A stretch of DNA of 14,476 nt, from the NCBI GenBank assembly GCA_044359565.1, contig JBIKLX010000070.1, positions 1-14,476 on the forward strand, in the 5' to 3' direction. The stretch comes from VFMC01 sp044359565 (GTDB lineage: Bacteria; Actinomycetota; Acidimicrobiia; Acidimicrobiales; Ilumatobacteraceae). The position numbers were made by a program, and so were the translations under genes. The notes beneath the pieces are model-generated. The model made no database searches. It was not told the DNA's origin and saw nothing but the letters and a program-made list of their open reading frames with translations. Position 1 is the stretch's first letter. Each line of letters begins with the position of its first letter. Below, piece after piece: positions 1 to 7,194 of the stretch.

Positions 1-87
1 GCCGTTCACCATCAGCAGCGCCGGATGGGCAGGGTCGCCGAAGGTCTCGTACCAGAGCCGGCAGTCGCCGTTGGTGGCCCAGGCCAT
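1..87 (-). CDS. Alpha/beta-fold hydrolase, N-terminal fragment cut by the window edge
   Basis: Only the first 29 codons are inside the window; the rest lies beyond the left edge. The ATG is at 87-85. The peptide begins MAWATNGDCRLWYETFGDP and continues with a hydrophobic strand ending in LLMVNG. This is the usual opening of alpha/beta hydrolases of the esterase, lipase or epoxide-hydrolase-like group: a YETFGDP-type strand followed by the strand that leads to the oxyanion-hole loop. The catalytic triad is not visible. The start lies one base after the TGA of the acyl-CoA synthetase on the same strand, so the two are probably co-transcribed and translationally coupled, with the hydrolase downstream. 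The family call rests on a short N-terminus and the substrate cannot be named. Confidence 0.6.
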   Translation of the reverse strand, partial: MAWATNGDCRLWYETFGDPAHPALLMVNG

Positions 88-88
88 G

Positions 89-1822
89 TCAGTCGCCGAC
101 GAGTTGCTTGCGCAGCTCGCGCTTCAAGAACTTGCCGTTGGCGTTGCGTGGCAGCTGCTCGTCGAGGAACCACACCTTGGCGGGGATCTTGTGCTTGGCG
201 ATGCGCTCGGCCAGGAAGGCCCGCAGCTCGTCCGCGGTGAGTGATGCACCGGGGTGCAGCACGATCGCCGCGGCGACCTCCTCGCCCAGGCGCTCGTCGG
301 GGATGCCGAACACGGCGGCCTCGGCCACAGCGTCGTTGTGGTAGATCGCGGTCTCGACCTCGCTGCAGTACACGTTCTCGCCGCCGCGCAGCACCATGTC
401 CTTGGCGCGGTCGACGATGTAGATGAAGCCGTCCTCGTCGATGCGGGCGATGTCGCCGGTGTTGAACCAGCCGTCGCGGATGGCGTCGGCGGTGGCCTCG
501 GGCCGGTTGAGATAGCCCTTGATGACCACGGCGCCGCGCACGCACAGCTGGCCGATGGCGTCGGGGCCGGGCTCGACCTCGTTGTCGTCGTCGTCGACCA
601 GCTTCACGTCGAGCGTGGGCACCGCCGGGCCGCACGACGACGGCTTGGCGAGGTAGAACTTCGACGAGTTGGCGGTGACGATGCCGTGCGTCTCGGTGAG
701 GCCGTAGCCGGTGGACGGCGAGCCCTGCTTCACGGCGCCGGCGATCTTCTGCACCAGGTCGGGCTGCAGCGCGGCGCCGCCGCCCCCCATGCCCAGCAGG
801 CTGGAGGTGTCGCGGGTCTCCCAGTCGGGGTGGGCCAACAGTTCGCGACTCATCGTGGGCACGCCCGAGAAGTTGGTGACGCGCTCGCGCTCGATCAACT
901 CGAGGGCACGGCCCGGCTCCCACTTGTACATGAACACGATGCGGCTGCCGGTGAGCGTGGCCGGATGCAGCAGGCAGTTGCAGGCGGTGACATGGAACAG
1001 CGGTGTGGGTGCCATGAACACGTTCTGCTCGGGCGGTGCCGGGGGGTTCGGGTTCGGTTCGAGATCGCCTGCGGCGACGGCCTTCGCCTCGGCCGCAGCG
1101 ATGCTGCCGGTCATGAACGCGAGGTTGAGGATGTTGTGCACCGAGCCGCGGTGGGTGAGCTGCGCACCCTTCGGGAAGCCGGTGGTGCCCGAGGTGTAGA
1201 AGATCGTGGCATCGTCGTCGGGGTCGATGGTGGCGTCGGGCAGGGTGGCCGGGGCAGTGGCCCCGTTCACCACATCGGCCCAGCGCACGGCGTCGGCCGG
1301 CAGATCGCGGTCGGTGCGCACGGCGATGATGTGCAGTGGGCCGCCGGCGCGCACGTTGTCGAGCACCTGCTCGACGCGCTCCAGGCGCTCGTCGTCGGCG
1401 ATGAGCACCTTGGGTCGGCTGTCGGTGAGGCCGTACTCCATCTCGGCCGGCGTCCACCACGCGTTCATGCCCACCACGGCGGCACCGATCGACACGGCTG
1501 CCCAGTAGGCGGTGACCCACTCGGGGTAGTTGCGCATCGCGATGGCCACCCGGTCGCCCTCGACCACGCCGTAGGTGTCGCGCAGCAGGTGGGCCAGCGA
1601 ACGCACGTCGGCGTTGATCTCGGCGTAGGTGTAGTGCTCGTCCTCGTACACCACGTACGGCTTGTCGCCGTGGAACGCGGTCATCTCCCACAGCACCCGC
1701 ATGCTGGGCGGGGCCGAGGCGAAGGTCTTCACGGGGATGCCCCGTACCTCGATCTCCTTGATCTCGAAGGGGCCTCCGGGGCCGGTGAGTTCCTGGCGTG
1801 CAGCGCGGTAGTGGTTGATCAC
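89..1822 (-). CDS. Class I AMP-forming acyl-CoA synthetase (long- or medium-chain fatty acid-CoA ligase-like)
   Basis: This enzyme probably activates a carboxylic acid with ATP to an acyl-adenylate and then forms the CoA thioester, in the cytoplasm or at the membrane face. In the 577-residue form starting at GTG 1822, the adenylate-forming motifs are in order: phosphate loop YTSGTTGFPKG at about 209-219, GYGLTET at about 372-378, the WFNTGD motif ending near 457, the hinge region DRAKDMVLRGGENVY at about 471-485, and the catalytic lysine of NANGKFLKREL near 564. The frame is also open to a second GTG at 1870, which adds 16 unconvincing residues and overlaps the divergent adenylyltransferase gene. 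I prefer 1822 because MINHYRAARQELTGPGG looks like a natural family N-terminus. Neither start has a clear Shine-Dalgarno. The substrate is unknown; the neighbouring hydrolase fits lipid or ester catabolism. Confidence 0.9.
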   Translation of the reverse strand: MINHYRAARQELTGPGGPFEIKEIEVRGIPVKTFASAPPSMRVLWEMTAFHGDKPYVVYEDEHYTYAEINADVRSLAHLLRDTYGVVEGDRVAIAMRNYPEWVTAYWAAVSIGAAVVGMNAWWTPAEMEYGLTDSRPKVLIADDERLERVEQVLDNVRAGGPLHIIAVRTDRDLPADAVRWADVVNGATAPATLPDATIDPDDDATIFYTSGTTGFPKGAQLTHRGSVHNILNLAFMTGSIAAAEAKAVAAGDLEPNPNPPAPPEQNVFMAPTPLFHVTACNCLLHPATLTGSRIVFMYKWEPGRALELIERERVTNFSGVPTMSRELLAHPDWETRDTSSLLGMGGGGAALQPDLVQKIAGAVKQGSPSTGYGLTETHGIVTANSSKFYLAKPSSCGPAVPTLDVKLVDDDDNEVEPGPDAIGQLCVRGAVVIKGYLNRPEATADAIRDGWFNTGDIARIDEDGFIYIVDRAKDMVLRGGENVYCSEVETAIYHNDAVAEAAVFGIPDERLGEEVAAAIVLHPGASLTADELRAFLAERIAKHKIPAKVWFLDEQLPRNANGKFLKRELRKQLVGD

Positions 1823-1845
1823 CCGGCCATCTTGGCCGTCGGGAT

Positions 1846-2373
1846 GTGCCGGACGCCACACGGACGACACGGCTGCGCGACGATGGCCCGGTGCGGTACG
1901 CGACGGGCCTCATCATCGGCCGCTTCAACCCGCCCCATCTGGGGCACAGTTACATGATCGACTGGGCGGCCGAACGCTGCGATCGGCTGGTGGTGTTCGT
2001 GAACACCCGTGAGGGCGAACTGGTGCCCGGACATCTGCGGGCCGGCTGGTTGGCCGACCTGCACCCGCAGGTGAGCGTGGTGCAGGTTGCCCACGACCTG
2101 CCCACCGACATGAGCGACCCCGACCTGTGGGTGCGCTGGATGGACCTGCTGCGGTCGCGCTGGCCGCTCGACGACGGCCCTCACGCCGTGTTCTCGTCCG
2201 ACCCCTACATCGACGAACTGGCGCGCCGGTTCGGGGCCGACGCGGTGATCGTCGACCCCGAGCGCGCCACGGTACCCATCAGCGCCACCGAGATCCGCGA
2301 GGCACCCGCGGACCATCTGCACCGCCTGGCCCCGCCGGTGCGAGCGTGGGTGGAGACGAACCTGGTGGGCTGA
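1846..2373 (+). CDS. Stand-alone NadR-type nicotinamide-nucleotide adenylyltransferase
   Basis: The protein is a nucleotidyltransferase predicted to join NMN and ATP into NAD and pyrophosphate in NAD salvage. Two defining motifs are visible: GRFNPPHLGH at residues 25-34 (the GxFxPxHxGH ATP site) and ISATEIRE at 145-152 (the ISxTxIR site). The stretch VFSSDPYIDELARRFG followed by VDPER resembles the NMNAT domain of NadR more than NadD. NadR continues into a ribosylnicotinamide kinase domain, but here the protein stops at WVETNLVG, about where that P-loop domain would begin. The start is uncertain: GTG 1846 gives 175 residues, while GTG 1891 gives 160 and begins just before the first strand. 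It is divergent from the acyl-CoA synthetase and converges on the peroxiredoxin. Another nucleotidyl transfer substrate is possible. Confidence 0.8.
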   Translation: MPDATRTTRLRDDGPVRYATGLIIGRFNPPHLGHSYMIDWAAERCDRLVVFVNTREGELVPGHLRAGWLADLHPQVSVVQVAHDLPTDMSDPDLWVRWMDLLRSRWPLDDGPHAVFSSDPYIDELARRFGADAVIVDPERATVPISATEIREAPADHLHRLAPPVRAWVETNLVG

Positions 2374-2381
2374 GCGTCAGG

Positions 2382-3017
2382 TCACTTGTTGGGCTGGGCG
2401 AGCACGCGCAGGTAGGGCTTGACGGTCTTCCAGCCCTGCGGGAACAGCTGCTTGGCCTCGTCGTCGCTGACGGCTGCGCCGATGATGACGTCGTTGCCGT
2501 CGGTCCAGTTGGCCGGGGTGGCCACCTTGTACTGGGCGGTCAGCTGCAGGCTGTCGATGACGCGGATGATCTCGTCGAAGTTACGGCCGGTGCTGGCCGG
2601 GTAGGTGATGGTGAGCTTCACCTTCTTGTCGGGCCCGATGACGAACACCGAACGCACCGTCAGCGTGTCGTTCGCGTTGGGGTGGATCATGTCGTAGAGG
2701 TCGGCCACCTTGCGCTCGGGGTCGCCGATCATCGGGAAGTTCACGGCCGTGCCCTGGGTCTCGGCGATGTCTTCCTCCCACTTCACATGGCTGTCGACCG
2801 GGTCGACCGACAGGCCGATCACCTTCACGTTGCGCTTGTCGAACTCGGGCTTGATCTTCGCCACGTAGCCGAGCTCGGTGGTGCACACCGGGGTGAAGTC
2901 CTTCGGGTGGCTGAACAGCACGCCCCACGAGTCGCCGAGCCACTCGTGGAAGTGGATCTCGCCCTGGGTGGTGGGTGCGGTGAAATCGGGGGCGATGTCG
3001 CCGAGACGGACGGCCAT
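2382..3017 (-). CDS. Peroxiredoxin, 1-Cys (Prx6/AhpC-TSA) family
   Basis: A 211-residue thiol peroxidase that would reduce hydrogen peroxide and alkyl or lipid hydroperoxides in the cytoplasm. The catalytic motif HPKDFTPVCTTE is at 37-48, with the peroxidatic cysteine at C45, T42 in the PxxxT/SxxC motif, and the conserved arginine probably R122. The C-terminal extension PANWTDGNDVIIGAAVSDDEA, followed by FPQGWKTVKPYLR, is diagnostic of the Prx6 subgroup. The frame is open further upstream, but ATG 3017 is chosen because AAGGAG lies 6 bases before it and MAVRLGDIAPDF is the family start. A TTGACT promoter with a short leader lies upstream (3067-3095). The gene converges on the adenylyltransferase with an 8-bp gap and no room for a terminator. 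Its electron donor is not evident from the neighbours. Confidence 0.96.
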   Translation of the reverse strand: MAVRLGDIAPDFTAPTTQGEIHFHEWLGDSWGVLFSHPKDFTPVCTTELGYVAKIKPEFDKRNVKVIGLSVDPVDSHVKWEEDIAETQGTAVNFPMIGDPERKVADLYDMIHPNANDTLTVRSVFVIGPDKKVKLTITYPASTGRNFDEIIRVIDSLQLTAQYKVATPANWTDGNDVIIGAAVSDDEAKQLFPQGWKTVKPYLRVLAQPNK

Positions 3018-3023
3018 GGTGTG

Positions 3024-3029
3024 CTCCTT
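3024..3029 (-). promoter_or_regulatory. Shine-Dalgarno site of the peroxiredoxin gene
   Basis: AAGGAG on the minus strand, six bases before ATG 3017. It decides the start over the longer open frame and marks this as a leadered transcript, unlike the neighbouring TPR-like gene. Confidence 0.8.
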
Positions 3030-3066
3030 GGTGGCGGTGAACAGGTGTGCTGTCGAGGGACGTAAC

Positions 3067-3095
3067 GCTATCCAATATCCGACTATTCCAGTCAA
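3067..3095 (-). promoter_or_regulatory. Probable sigma-70-type promoter of the peroxiredoxin gene
   Basis: On the minus strand a TTGACT -35 hexamer (3090-3095) is followed after 17 bases by GATAGC (3067-3072). The stretch is markedly AT-rich compared with its surroundings. Transcription would start near 3060, leaving a leader of about 43 bases that contains the AAGGAG ribosome site. The -10 match is imperfect (GATAGC against TATAAT), so its exact position is inferred from spacing. Confidence 0.5.
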
Positions 3096-3099
3096 GATT

Positions 3100-3128
3100 C
3101 GTTCGGCCGGCGGGTGACGGGCCGAACG
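3100..3128. promoter_or_regulatory. 9-bp perfect inverted repeat in the divergent peroxiredoxin/TPR-like control region, candidate operator
   Basis: CGTTCGGCC (3100-3108) and GGCCGAACG (3120-3128) are exact reverse complements separated by 11 bases. The element sits 4 bases upstream of the peroxiredoxin -35 and ends one base before the TACGGT -10 of the divergent gene. A dimeric regulator bound here could act on both promoters. It could instead form an RNA hairpin only if transcripts crossed it, which the predicted start sites make unlikely. No regulator gene is nearby. Confidence 0.45.
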
Positions 3129-3129
3129 G

Positions 3130-3135
3130 TACGGT
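3130..3135 (+). promoter_or_regulatory. Probable -10 element of a leaderless promoter for the TPR-like gene
   Basis: TACGGT fits TANNNT and ends six bases before ATG 3142, so transcription would begin at or next to the start codon. No Shine-Dalgarno is present. No clear -35 is seen. Confidence 0.5.
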
Positions 3136-3141
3136 TGCGCG

Positions 3142-3594
3142 ATGAGCGAACCCGAGTTCACCCCCGCCGAACACCGGCGGCACGCGGTGCACTGCAACAA
3201 CTCCACGTGGGAGATGGTCGAGGCGGAGCGCACGTCCGCCAACGACGAAGAGATGCTGCGCCGCGCCTACGCCTCGGCCTACCACTGGCAGCGCGCCGAG
3301 GGTTACGGCCCCGCGAACGAGGCCCGTGCCGTGTGGCTGCTGGCGAAGGTGCAGTTGCTCGCCGGCCATCCCGACACATCGCTGCGCTACGCCGAGGCGT
3401 GCATGGCGCAGTGCCGCGACCACGGCCTGGACGACTTCGACCTCGCCTATGCGTACGAGGCGCGGGCCCGCGCGCTGGCAGCACTCGGCCGGCTCGACGA
3501 GGCCGCCGCCGACTGGGCCGCGGCCAAGGCCGTGCCCATCGCCGACGACGACGACCGCGCGCTCGTCGAATCCGATCTCGCCGTCGGCCCCTGA
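3142..3594 (+). CDS. Small helical TPR-like protein of unknown function
   Basis: A 150-residue protein without a signal peptide or membrane segment. After an acidic N-terminus the sequence from about residue 37 to 135 reads as amphipathic helices rich in Ala, Leu and Glu. Pairs such as EARAVWLLAKVQLLAGHPD and AYAYEARARALAALGRLDEA have the small-residue and aromatic spacing of tetratricopeptide repeats, with GHPD and GRLDEA as typical turn signatures. Such folds generally mediate protein-protein contacts; no partner is evident. The gene starts at ATG 3142 with a TANNNT box directly upstream. It is divergent from the peroxiredoxin and ends 26 bases before the nitroreductase, which has its own promoter-like box. 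A role in the peroxide response is possible only by position. Confidence 0.75.
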   Translation: MSEPEFTPAEHRRHAVHCNNSTWEMVEAERTSANDEEMLRRAYASAYHWQRAEGYGPANEARAVWLLAKVQLLAGHPDTSLRYAEACMAQCRDHGLDDFDLAYAYEARARALAALGRLDEAAADWAAAKAVPIADDDDRALVESDLAVGP

Positions 3595-3607
3595 GTCGCT
3601 CGGCGCG

Positions 3608-3613
3608 TAGTGT
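3608..3613 (+). promoter_or_regulatory. Probable -10 element of a leaderless promoter for the nitroreductase operon
   Basis: TAGTGT fits TANNNT and ends seven bases before ATG 3621, with no ribosome site between. It lies in the 26-base gap after the TPR-like gene and would drive the four overlapping genes 3621-7526. Confidence 0.5.
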
Positions 3614-3620
3614 TCGTCCC

Positions 3621-4277
3621 ATGACGATCGATCGCGCTGCTGCCGACAAACTCCTCACCACCACCCGCTCGGTGCGCAAGCGCCTCGACCTCACCCGGCC
3701 GGTGCCGTCGCATCTCATCGACGAATGCATCGAGGTGGCGATGCAGGCGCCCACCGGCACCAACGCCCAGAACTGGGCGTTCGTCGTGGTCACCGACCAG
3801 GCCAAGAAGACGGCGCTCGCCGATCTCTACCGCCAGGGCATGGAGGTGATGGCCGGCTCGGGCTACCCGCCGCCGCTGCCCGAGGGCGACCCGCGCGAGC
3901 ACGTGATGCCGAAGGTGATGGACAGCGCGATGTACCTCACCGAGATCCTCGACCAGGTGCCGGTGTTCGTCATCCCGTGCGTGCAGGGCCGCATGGAGAA
4001 GGTGCCGATGATCGCGGCCCAGGCGTCGACCTATGGCTCGATCCTGCCTGCTGCATGGAGCTTCATGCTCGCCGCCCGCGCCCGCGGCCTCGGCACTGCG
4101 TGGACCACCATCCACCTGTTCTTCCACGACCAGGCGAGCGAGCTGCTGGGCATCCCGCCCGAGTGGACCCAGACTGCGCTGTTCCCCGTGGCCTACTACA
4201 CGGGCGACGACTTCAAGCCCGCCCACCGCCTGCCCGCCGGCGGGATGATCCACCGGGAGTCGTGGGGCGCCCACTGA
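3621..4277 (+). CDS. Nitroreductase family FMN-dependent oxidoreductase
   Basis: A 218-residue flavoprotein expected to use NAD(P)H to reduce nitro, quinone or other electron-poor substrates as a cytoplasmic homodimer. Family motifs are RSVRKR at 16-21 (FMN phosphate contact), APTGTNAQNW at 43-52 (FMN ribityl and phosphate side) and the dimer helix YGSILPAAWSFMLAARARG followed by LGTAW at about 138-161. The frame is open far upstream, but ATG 3621 is taken because it gives the family N-terminus and follows a TANNNT box by seven bases. The stop overlaps the next start by one base (TGATG), which indicates coupled translation with the MatB-like ligase. The natural substrate is unknown; the operon suggests breakdown of an organic acid amide rather than general detoxification. 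Confidence 0.92.
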   Translation: MTIDRAAADKLLTTTRSVRKRLDLTRPVPSHLIDECIEVAMQAPTGTNAQNWAFVVVTDQAKKTALADLYRQGMEVMAGSGYPPPLPEGDPREHVMPKVMDSAMYLTEILDQVPVFVIPCVQGRMEKVPMIAAQASTYGSILPAAWSFMLAARARGLGTAWTTIHLFFHDQASELLGIPPEWTQTALFPVAYYTGDDFKPAHRLPAGGMIHRESWGAH

Positions 4278-5749
4278 TGCCGGCCGACGCCGACGGCACG
4301 TGGCCCGGCGCCACGCTGCTCGACGTCGTCGCGGCGGTGCGGGCCGACAACGAGCGGCCGTTCCTGCTCGATGCCGATGGCGCCGTGCTGCTCACCTACG
4401 GCGATGCGGCGCGGCAGTCGGCGCAGGTGGCTCACGCGCTGCGGGCACGTGGCCTGCGGCCCGGCGACCGCGTGGCGATGCAGGTGGAGAAGCGGGTCGA
4501 CGCACTACTCGTCTACCTCGCGTGCATCCGGTCGGGGGTGGCGCTGCTACCGATGAACACCGGCTACACGGCGGCCGAGGTGGCGCATCTGGTGGCCGAC
4601 GCCGAACCGGGCCTGGTGCTGCGCGACGCCGACCTCGACGAACTCGTGGCCGCCGCATCGGGGTACGCCACCGAGTTCGAGAACCACCCCAGCGGGCCCG
4701 ACGACCTCGCGGCGATCCTCTACACCAGTGGCACCACGGGCAGGCCGAAGGGGGCGATACTCAGCCATCGCAACCTGGCGGCCAACTGCCTCACGCTGGC
4801 CGGACTGTGGGGGTTCACGGGCGACGACGTGCTGCTGCACGCGCTGCCCATCTTCCACACCCACGGGCTGTTCGTCGCCACCAACTGCGCGCTCATCGTC
4901 GGGGCGCCGATGGTGTTCCTGGCGAAGTTCGAGCCCGACGCCGTACTGCGTGCCCTGCCCCGTTGCACGGTGATGATGGGCGTGCCCACCTTCTACACGC
5001 GGCTGCTCGCCGAGCCGCGCTTCGACGCCACGGTGTGCGCGTCGATGCGGCTGTTCATCAGCGGGTCGGCCCCGCTGCTGGCCAGCGTGCACGACGAGTT
5101 CCGCGCCCGGGTGGGCCACGCCATCCTCGAGCGCTACGGGATGACCGAGACCACGATGCTCACCTCGAACCCGCTCGACGGCGAGCGGCGAGCCGGCACG
5201 GTGGGCATGCCGTTGCCCGGGGTGGATGTGCGCGTGGTGGGCGCCGACGGCGCGACGCTGCCGGTGGGCGAGGTGGGCGATATCGAGGTGCGCGGCCCCA
5301 ACGTGTTCGCCGGCTACTGGCGGCGGCCCGACCTGGCTGCCACCGAGTTCGCGGCCGACGGGTTCTTCCGCACGGGCGACGTCGGCCGGTTCGACGCCGA
5401 CGGCTACCTGCACATCGTCGGCCGCTCGAAAGACCTCATCATCACCGGGGGGCTGAACGTGTATCCGGTGGAGGTGGAAGCGGTGCTCGACGAGCTGCCC
5501 GGGGTGCTCGAGACGGCAGTCATCGGTGTGCCCGACGCCGACTTCGGTGAAGCGGTGGTGGCGGTGGTGGTGCCGCAGCCCGGTGCCTCGCTCGACCCGG
5601 CGGCGCTGCGCAGCGCGGCCCGCGAACACCTGGCCGGGTTCAAGGTGCCCAAGCAGGTGCACGTGGTGGAGGCCCTGCCCCGCAACGCGATGGGCAAGGT
5701 GGAGAAGGCGACGCTGCGGCGCATGTTCACCCCGGGGGAGGGGTCGTGA
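4277..5749 (+). CDS. matB: MatB-like malonyl-CoA synthetase (AMP-dependent ligase)
   Basis: A 490-residue adenylate-forming ligase that probably converts malonate or a substituted malonate, ATP and CoA to malonyl-CoA, AMP and pyrophosphate. Core motifs are the phosphate loop YTSGTTGRPKG at 149-159, ERYGMTET at 285-292, TGD at 366-368, GRSKDLIITGGLNVYPVEVE at 382-401, and the catalytic lysine K474 in NAMGKVEK. The blocks LPIFHTHGLFVATN, MMGVPTFYTRLL and LFISGSAPLL are characteristic of the MatB/ACSF3 subgroup. R242 and R286 lie in regions where, from memory, MatB enzymes hold arginines that bind the free carboxylate. The length is typical of MatB and shorter than fatty acyl-CoA ligases. It overlaps the nitroreductase by 1 bp and the amidase by 4 bp. 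Another dicarboxylic or short-chain acid remains possible. Confidence 0.85.
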   Translation: MPADADGTWPGATLLDVVAAVRADNERPFLLDADGAVLLTYGDAARQSAQVAHALRARGLRPGDRVAMQVEKRVDALLVYLACIRSGVALLPMNTGYTAAEVAHLVADAEPGLVLRDADLDELVAAASGYATEFENHPSGPDDLAAILYTSGTTGRPKGAILSHRNLAANCLTLAGLWGFTGDDVLLHALPIFHTHGLFVATNCALIVGAPMVFLAKFEPDAVLRALPRCTVMMGVPTFYTRLLAEPRFDATVCASMRLFISGSAPLLASVHDEFRARVGHAILERYGMTETTMLTSNPLDGERRAGTVGMPLPGVDVRVVGADGATLPVGEVGDIEVRGPNVFAGYWRRPDLAATEFAADGFFRTGDVGRFDADGYLHIVGRSKDLIITGGLNVYPVEVEAVLDELPGVLETAVIGVPDADFGEAVVAVVVPQPGASLDPAALRSAAREHLAGFKVPKQVHVVEALPRNAMGKVEKATLRRMFTPGEGS

Positions 5750-7194
5750 GTACCGAGCTGTGGCAGCGCCGCGCAGTGGACCTGGCAGCGATGCTGGCCT
5801 CGGGTGAGGTGTCGGCGCGCGAGGTGCTCGACGCCCACATCGACCGCATCGAGGCAGTGAACCCGGCCGTGAACGCCATCGTCACCCTGGCGCTCGACCG
5901 TGCCCACGACGATGCTGCCCGGGCCGATGCGGCCCATGCCCGCGGCGAATCGCTCGGTGCGCTGCACGGTCTGCCCATCGCCCACAAGGACCTCGCCGCC
6001 ACGGCCGGCATCCGCACCACGAAGGGCTCGCCGCTGTTGGCCGATCACGTGCCCGATGCCGACGACCTCGTCGTGGCCCGCATGCGCGCCGCGGGTTGCG
6101 TCACCATCGGCAAGACCAACACCCCCGAGTTCGGCGCCGGGTCGCACACGTTCAACCCGGTGTTCGGCGCGACGTACAACCCCTACCACCTCGGCAGGTC
6201 GGCCGGTGGCAGCAGCGGTGGCGCAGCCGCGGCCCTGGCGGCCGGCATGGTGCCGCTCGCCGACGGCAGCGACCTCGGCGGCTCGCTGCGCAACCCGGCG
6301 TCGTTCTGCAACGTGGTGGGCCTGCGCCCGTCGCCCGGCACCGTGCCCGACTGGCCGAGCCTCGACCCGTGGGAGCCGCTGTCGACCGAAGGCCCGATGG
6401 CGCGCTGCGCAGCCGACGCGGCGCTGCTGCTGGGGGCCATCGCGGGTCCGCATCCGCACGTCCCTCTGCGCAGCGCGGAGGGGCCGTTCGCGCCGCTCGA
6501 CCGGTCGCTGCAGGGGCTGCGCGTCGGGTTCAGCCCCACCGGTGGCGGACTGCCGGTCGCCGCCGCAGTGCAGCGGGTGCTGGCGGGCGTACCCCAGCGG
6601 CTCGGTGCGCACGGGATGACGGTGATCGACGAGTTCCCCGATCTCGGTGGGGCGAGCGACATCTTCCAGACGCTGCGCGCCGTGCTGTTCGAGGCGAACC
6701 TCGGCGAACTGTACGACCGCCTCGGCGCCGGGCGCGACGCGCTGCTGAAGGACACGGTGCGCTGGAACGTCGAACTGGCCCGACGGTTGTCGGCCGCCGA
6801 CGTGGGCCGTGCCGTACGGGGCCGTGGCGCGCTGCAGGAGCGCGTGCGACTGTTCTTCGAGCGGTTCGACCTCATCGCCCTGCCCACCGTGCAGGTGCTG
6901 CCGTTCCCGGTGGAACTCGACTGGGTGCACGAGATCGACGGCGTGCCGATGAGCAACTACCTCGAATGGATGCGCAGCTGCACCGACATCACCGTCACCG
7001 GATGCCCGGCCATCTCGGTGCCGTTCGGGTTCGCGCCGGTCGATGGCGATGGCGCAGAGGGCGTCGAGGTGCCGGTGGGCCTGCAGTTGGTGGCACCTCC
7101 GGGGCGCGAACTGCTGCTGCTGCAGGTGGTGCACGCGCTCGACGGCGACGGCTGGCTGAGCCGGCGCGCACCGATCGATACGCTGCCGACATGA
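5746..7194 (+). CDS. Amidase signature family hydrolase
   Basis: A 482-residue serine amidohydrolase that cleaves a carboxamide to acid and ammonia (or amine). The Ser-cisSer-Lys triad is intact: K81 in HGLPIAHKD, cis-serine S156 in SAGGSSGG, and nucleophile S180 in GSDLGGSLRNPASFC. The 24-residue spacing between the two serines is that of the family. Start GTG 5746 overlaps the MatB-like stop (GTGA) and has GGGAGG at 5736-5741 as ribosome site. It differs from GatA in lacking any gatB or gatC neighbour, so a catabolic amidase is more likely. Placed directly after a malonyl-CoA synthetase it may release malonate, as malonamidase does with malonamate or ureidomalonase with ureidomalonate; that substrate is inference. 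The stop overlaps the next gene by 4 bp. Confidence 0.93.
   Translation: MSTELWQRRAVDLAAMLASGEVSAREVLDAHIDRIEAVNPAVNAIVTLALDRAHDDAARADAAHARGESLGALHGLPIAHKDLAATAGIRTTKGSPLLADHVPDADDLVVARMRAAGCVTIGKTNTPEFGAGSHTFNPVFGATYNPYHLGRSAGGSSGGAAAALAAGMVPLADGSDLGGSLRNPASFCNVVGLRPSPGTVPDWPSLDPWEPLSTEGPMARCAADAALLLGAIAGPHPHVPLRSAEGPFAPLDRSLQGLRVGFSPTGGGLPVAAAVQRVLAGVPQRLGAHGMTVIDEFPDLGGASDIFQTLRAVLFEANLGELYDRLGAGRDALLKDTVRWNVELARRLSAADVGRAVRGRGALQERVRLFFERFDLIALPTVQVLPFPVELDWVHEIDGVPMSNYLEWMRSCTDITVTGCPAISVPFGFAPVDGDGAEGVEVPVGLQLVAPPGRELLLLQVVHALDGDGWLSRRAPIDTLPT

Noticed and set aside
1823..1845. Divergent promoter pair between the acyl-CoA synthetase and adenylyltransferase
   Set aside because: Neither strand shows a TANNNT box or -35/-10 pair at a suitable distance from any of the candidate GTG starts, so I left the promoters unassigned.
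254..1957. Long plus-strand open frame (567 codons) opposite the acyl-CoA synthetase
   Set aside because: It is an antisense shadow produced by GC-rich codon bias. Its translation is His-, Gly- and Val-rich low-complexity with no family motif, while the minus strand encodes a complete ligase.
2374..2381. Terminator between the convergent adenylyltransferase and peroxiredoxin genes
   Set aside because: The gap is 8 bases and contains no hairpin; any terminator would have to lie inside the coding regions.
3018..3242. N-terminal extension of the peroxiredoxin frame up to 3242
   Set aside because: The extra 75 residues do not resemble the family, run through the promoter and into the divergent gene, and ATG 3017 has a good Shine-Dalgarno sequence.
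3114..3620. N-terminal extension of the nitroreductase frame over the TPR-like gene
   Set aside because: The added sequence is arginine-rich shadow in a different frame from the TPR-like gene. The family N-terminus and a TANNNT box support ATG 3621.
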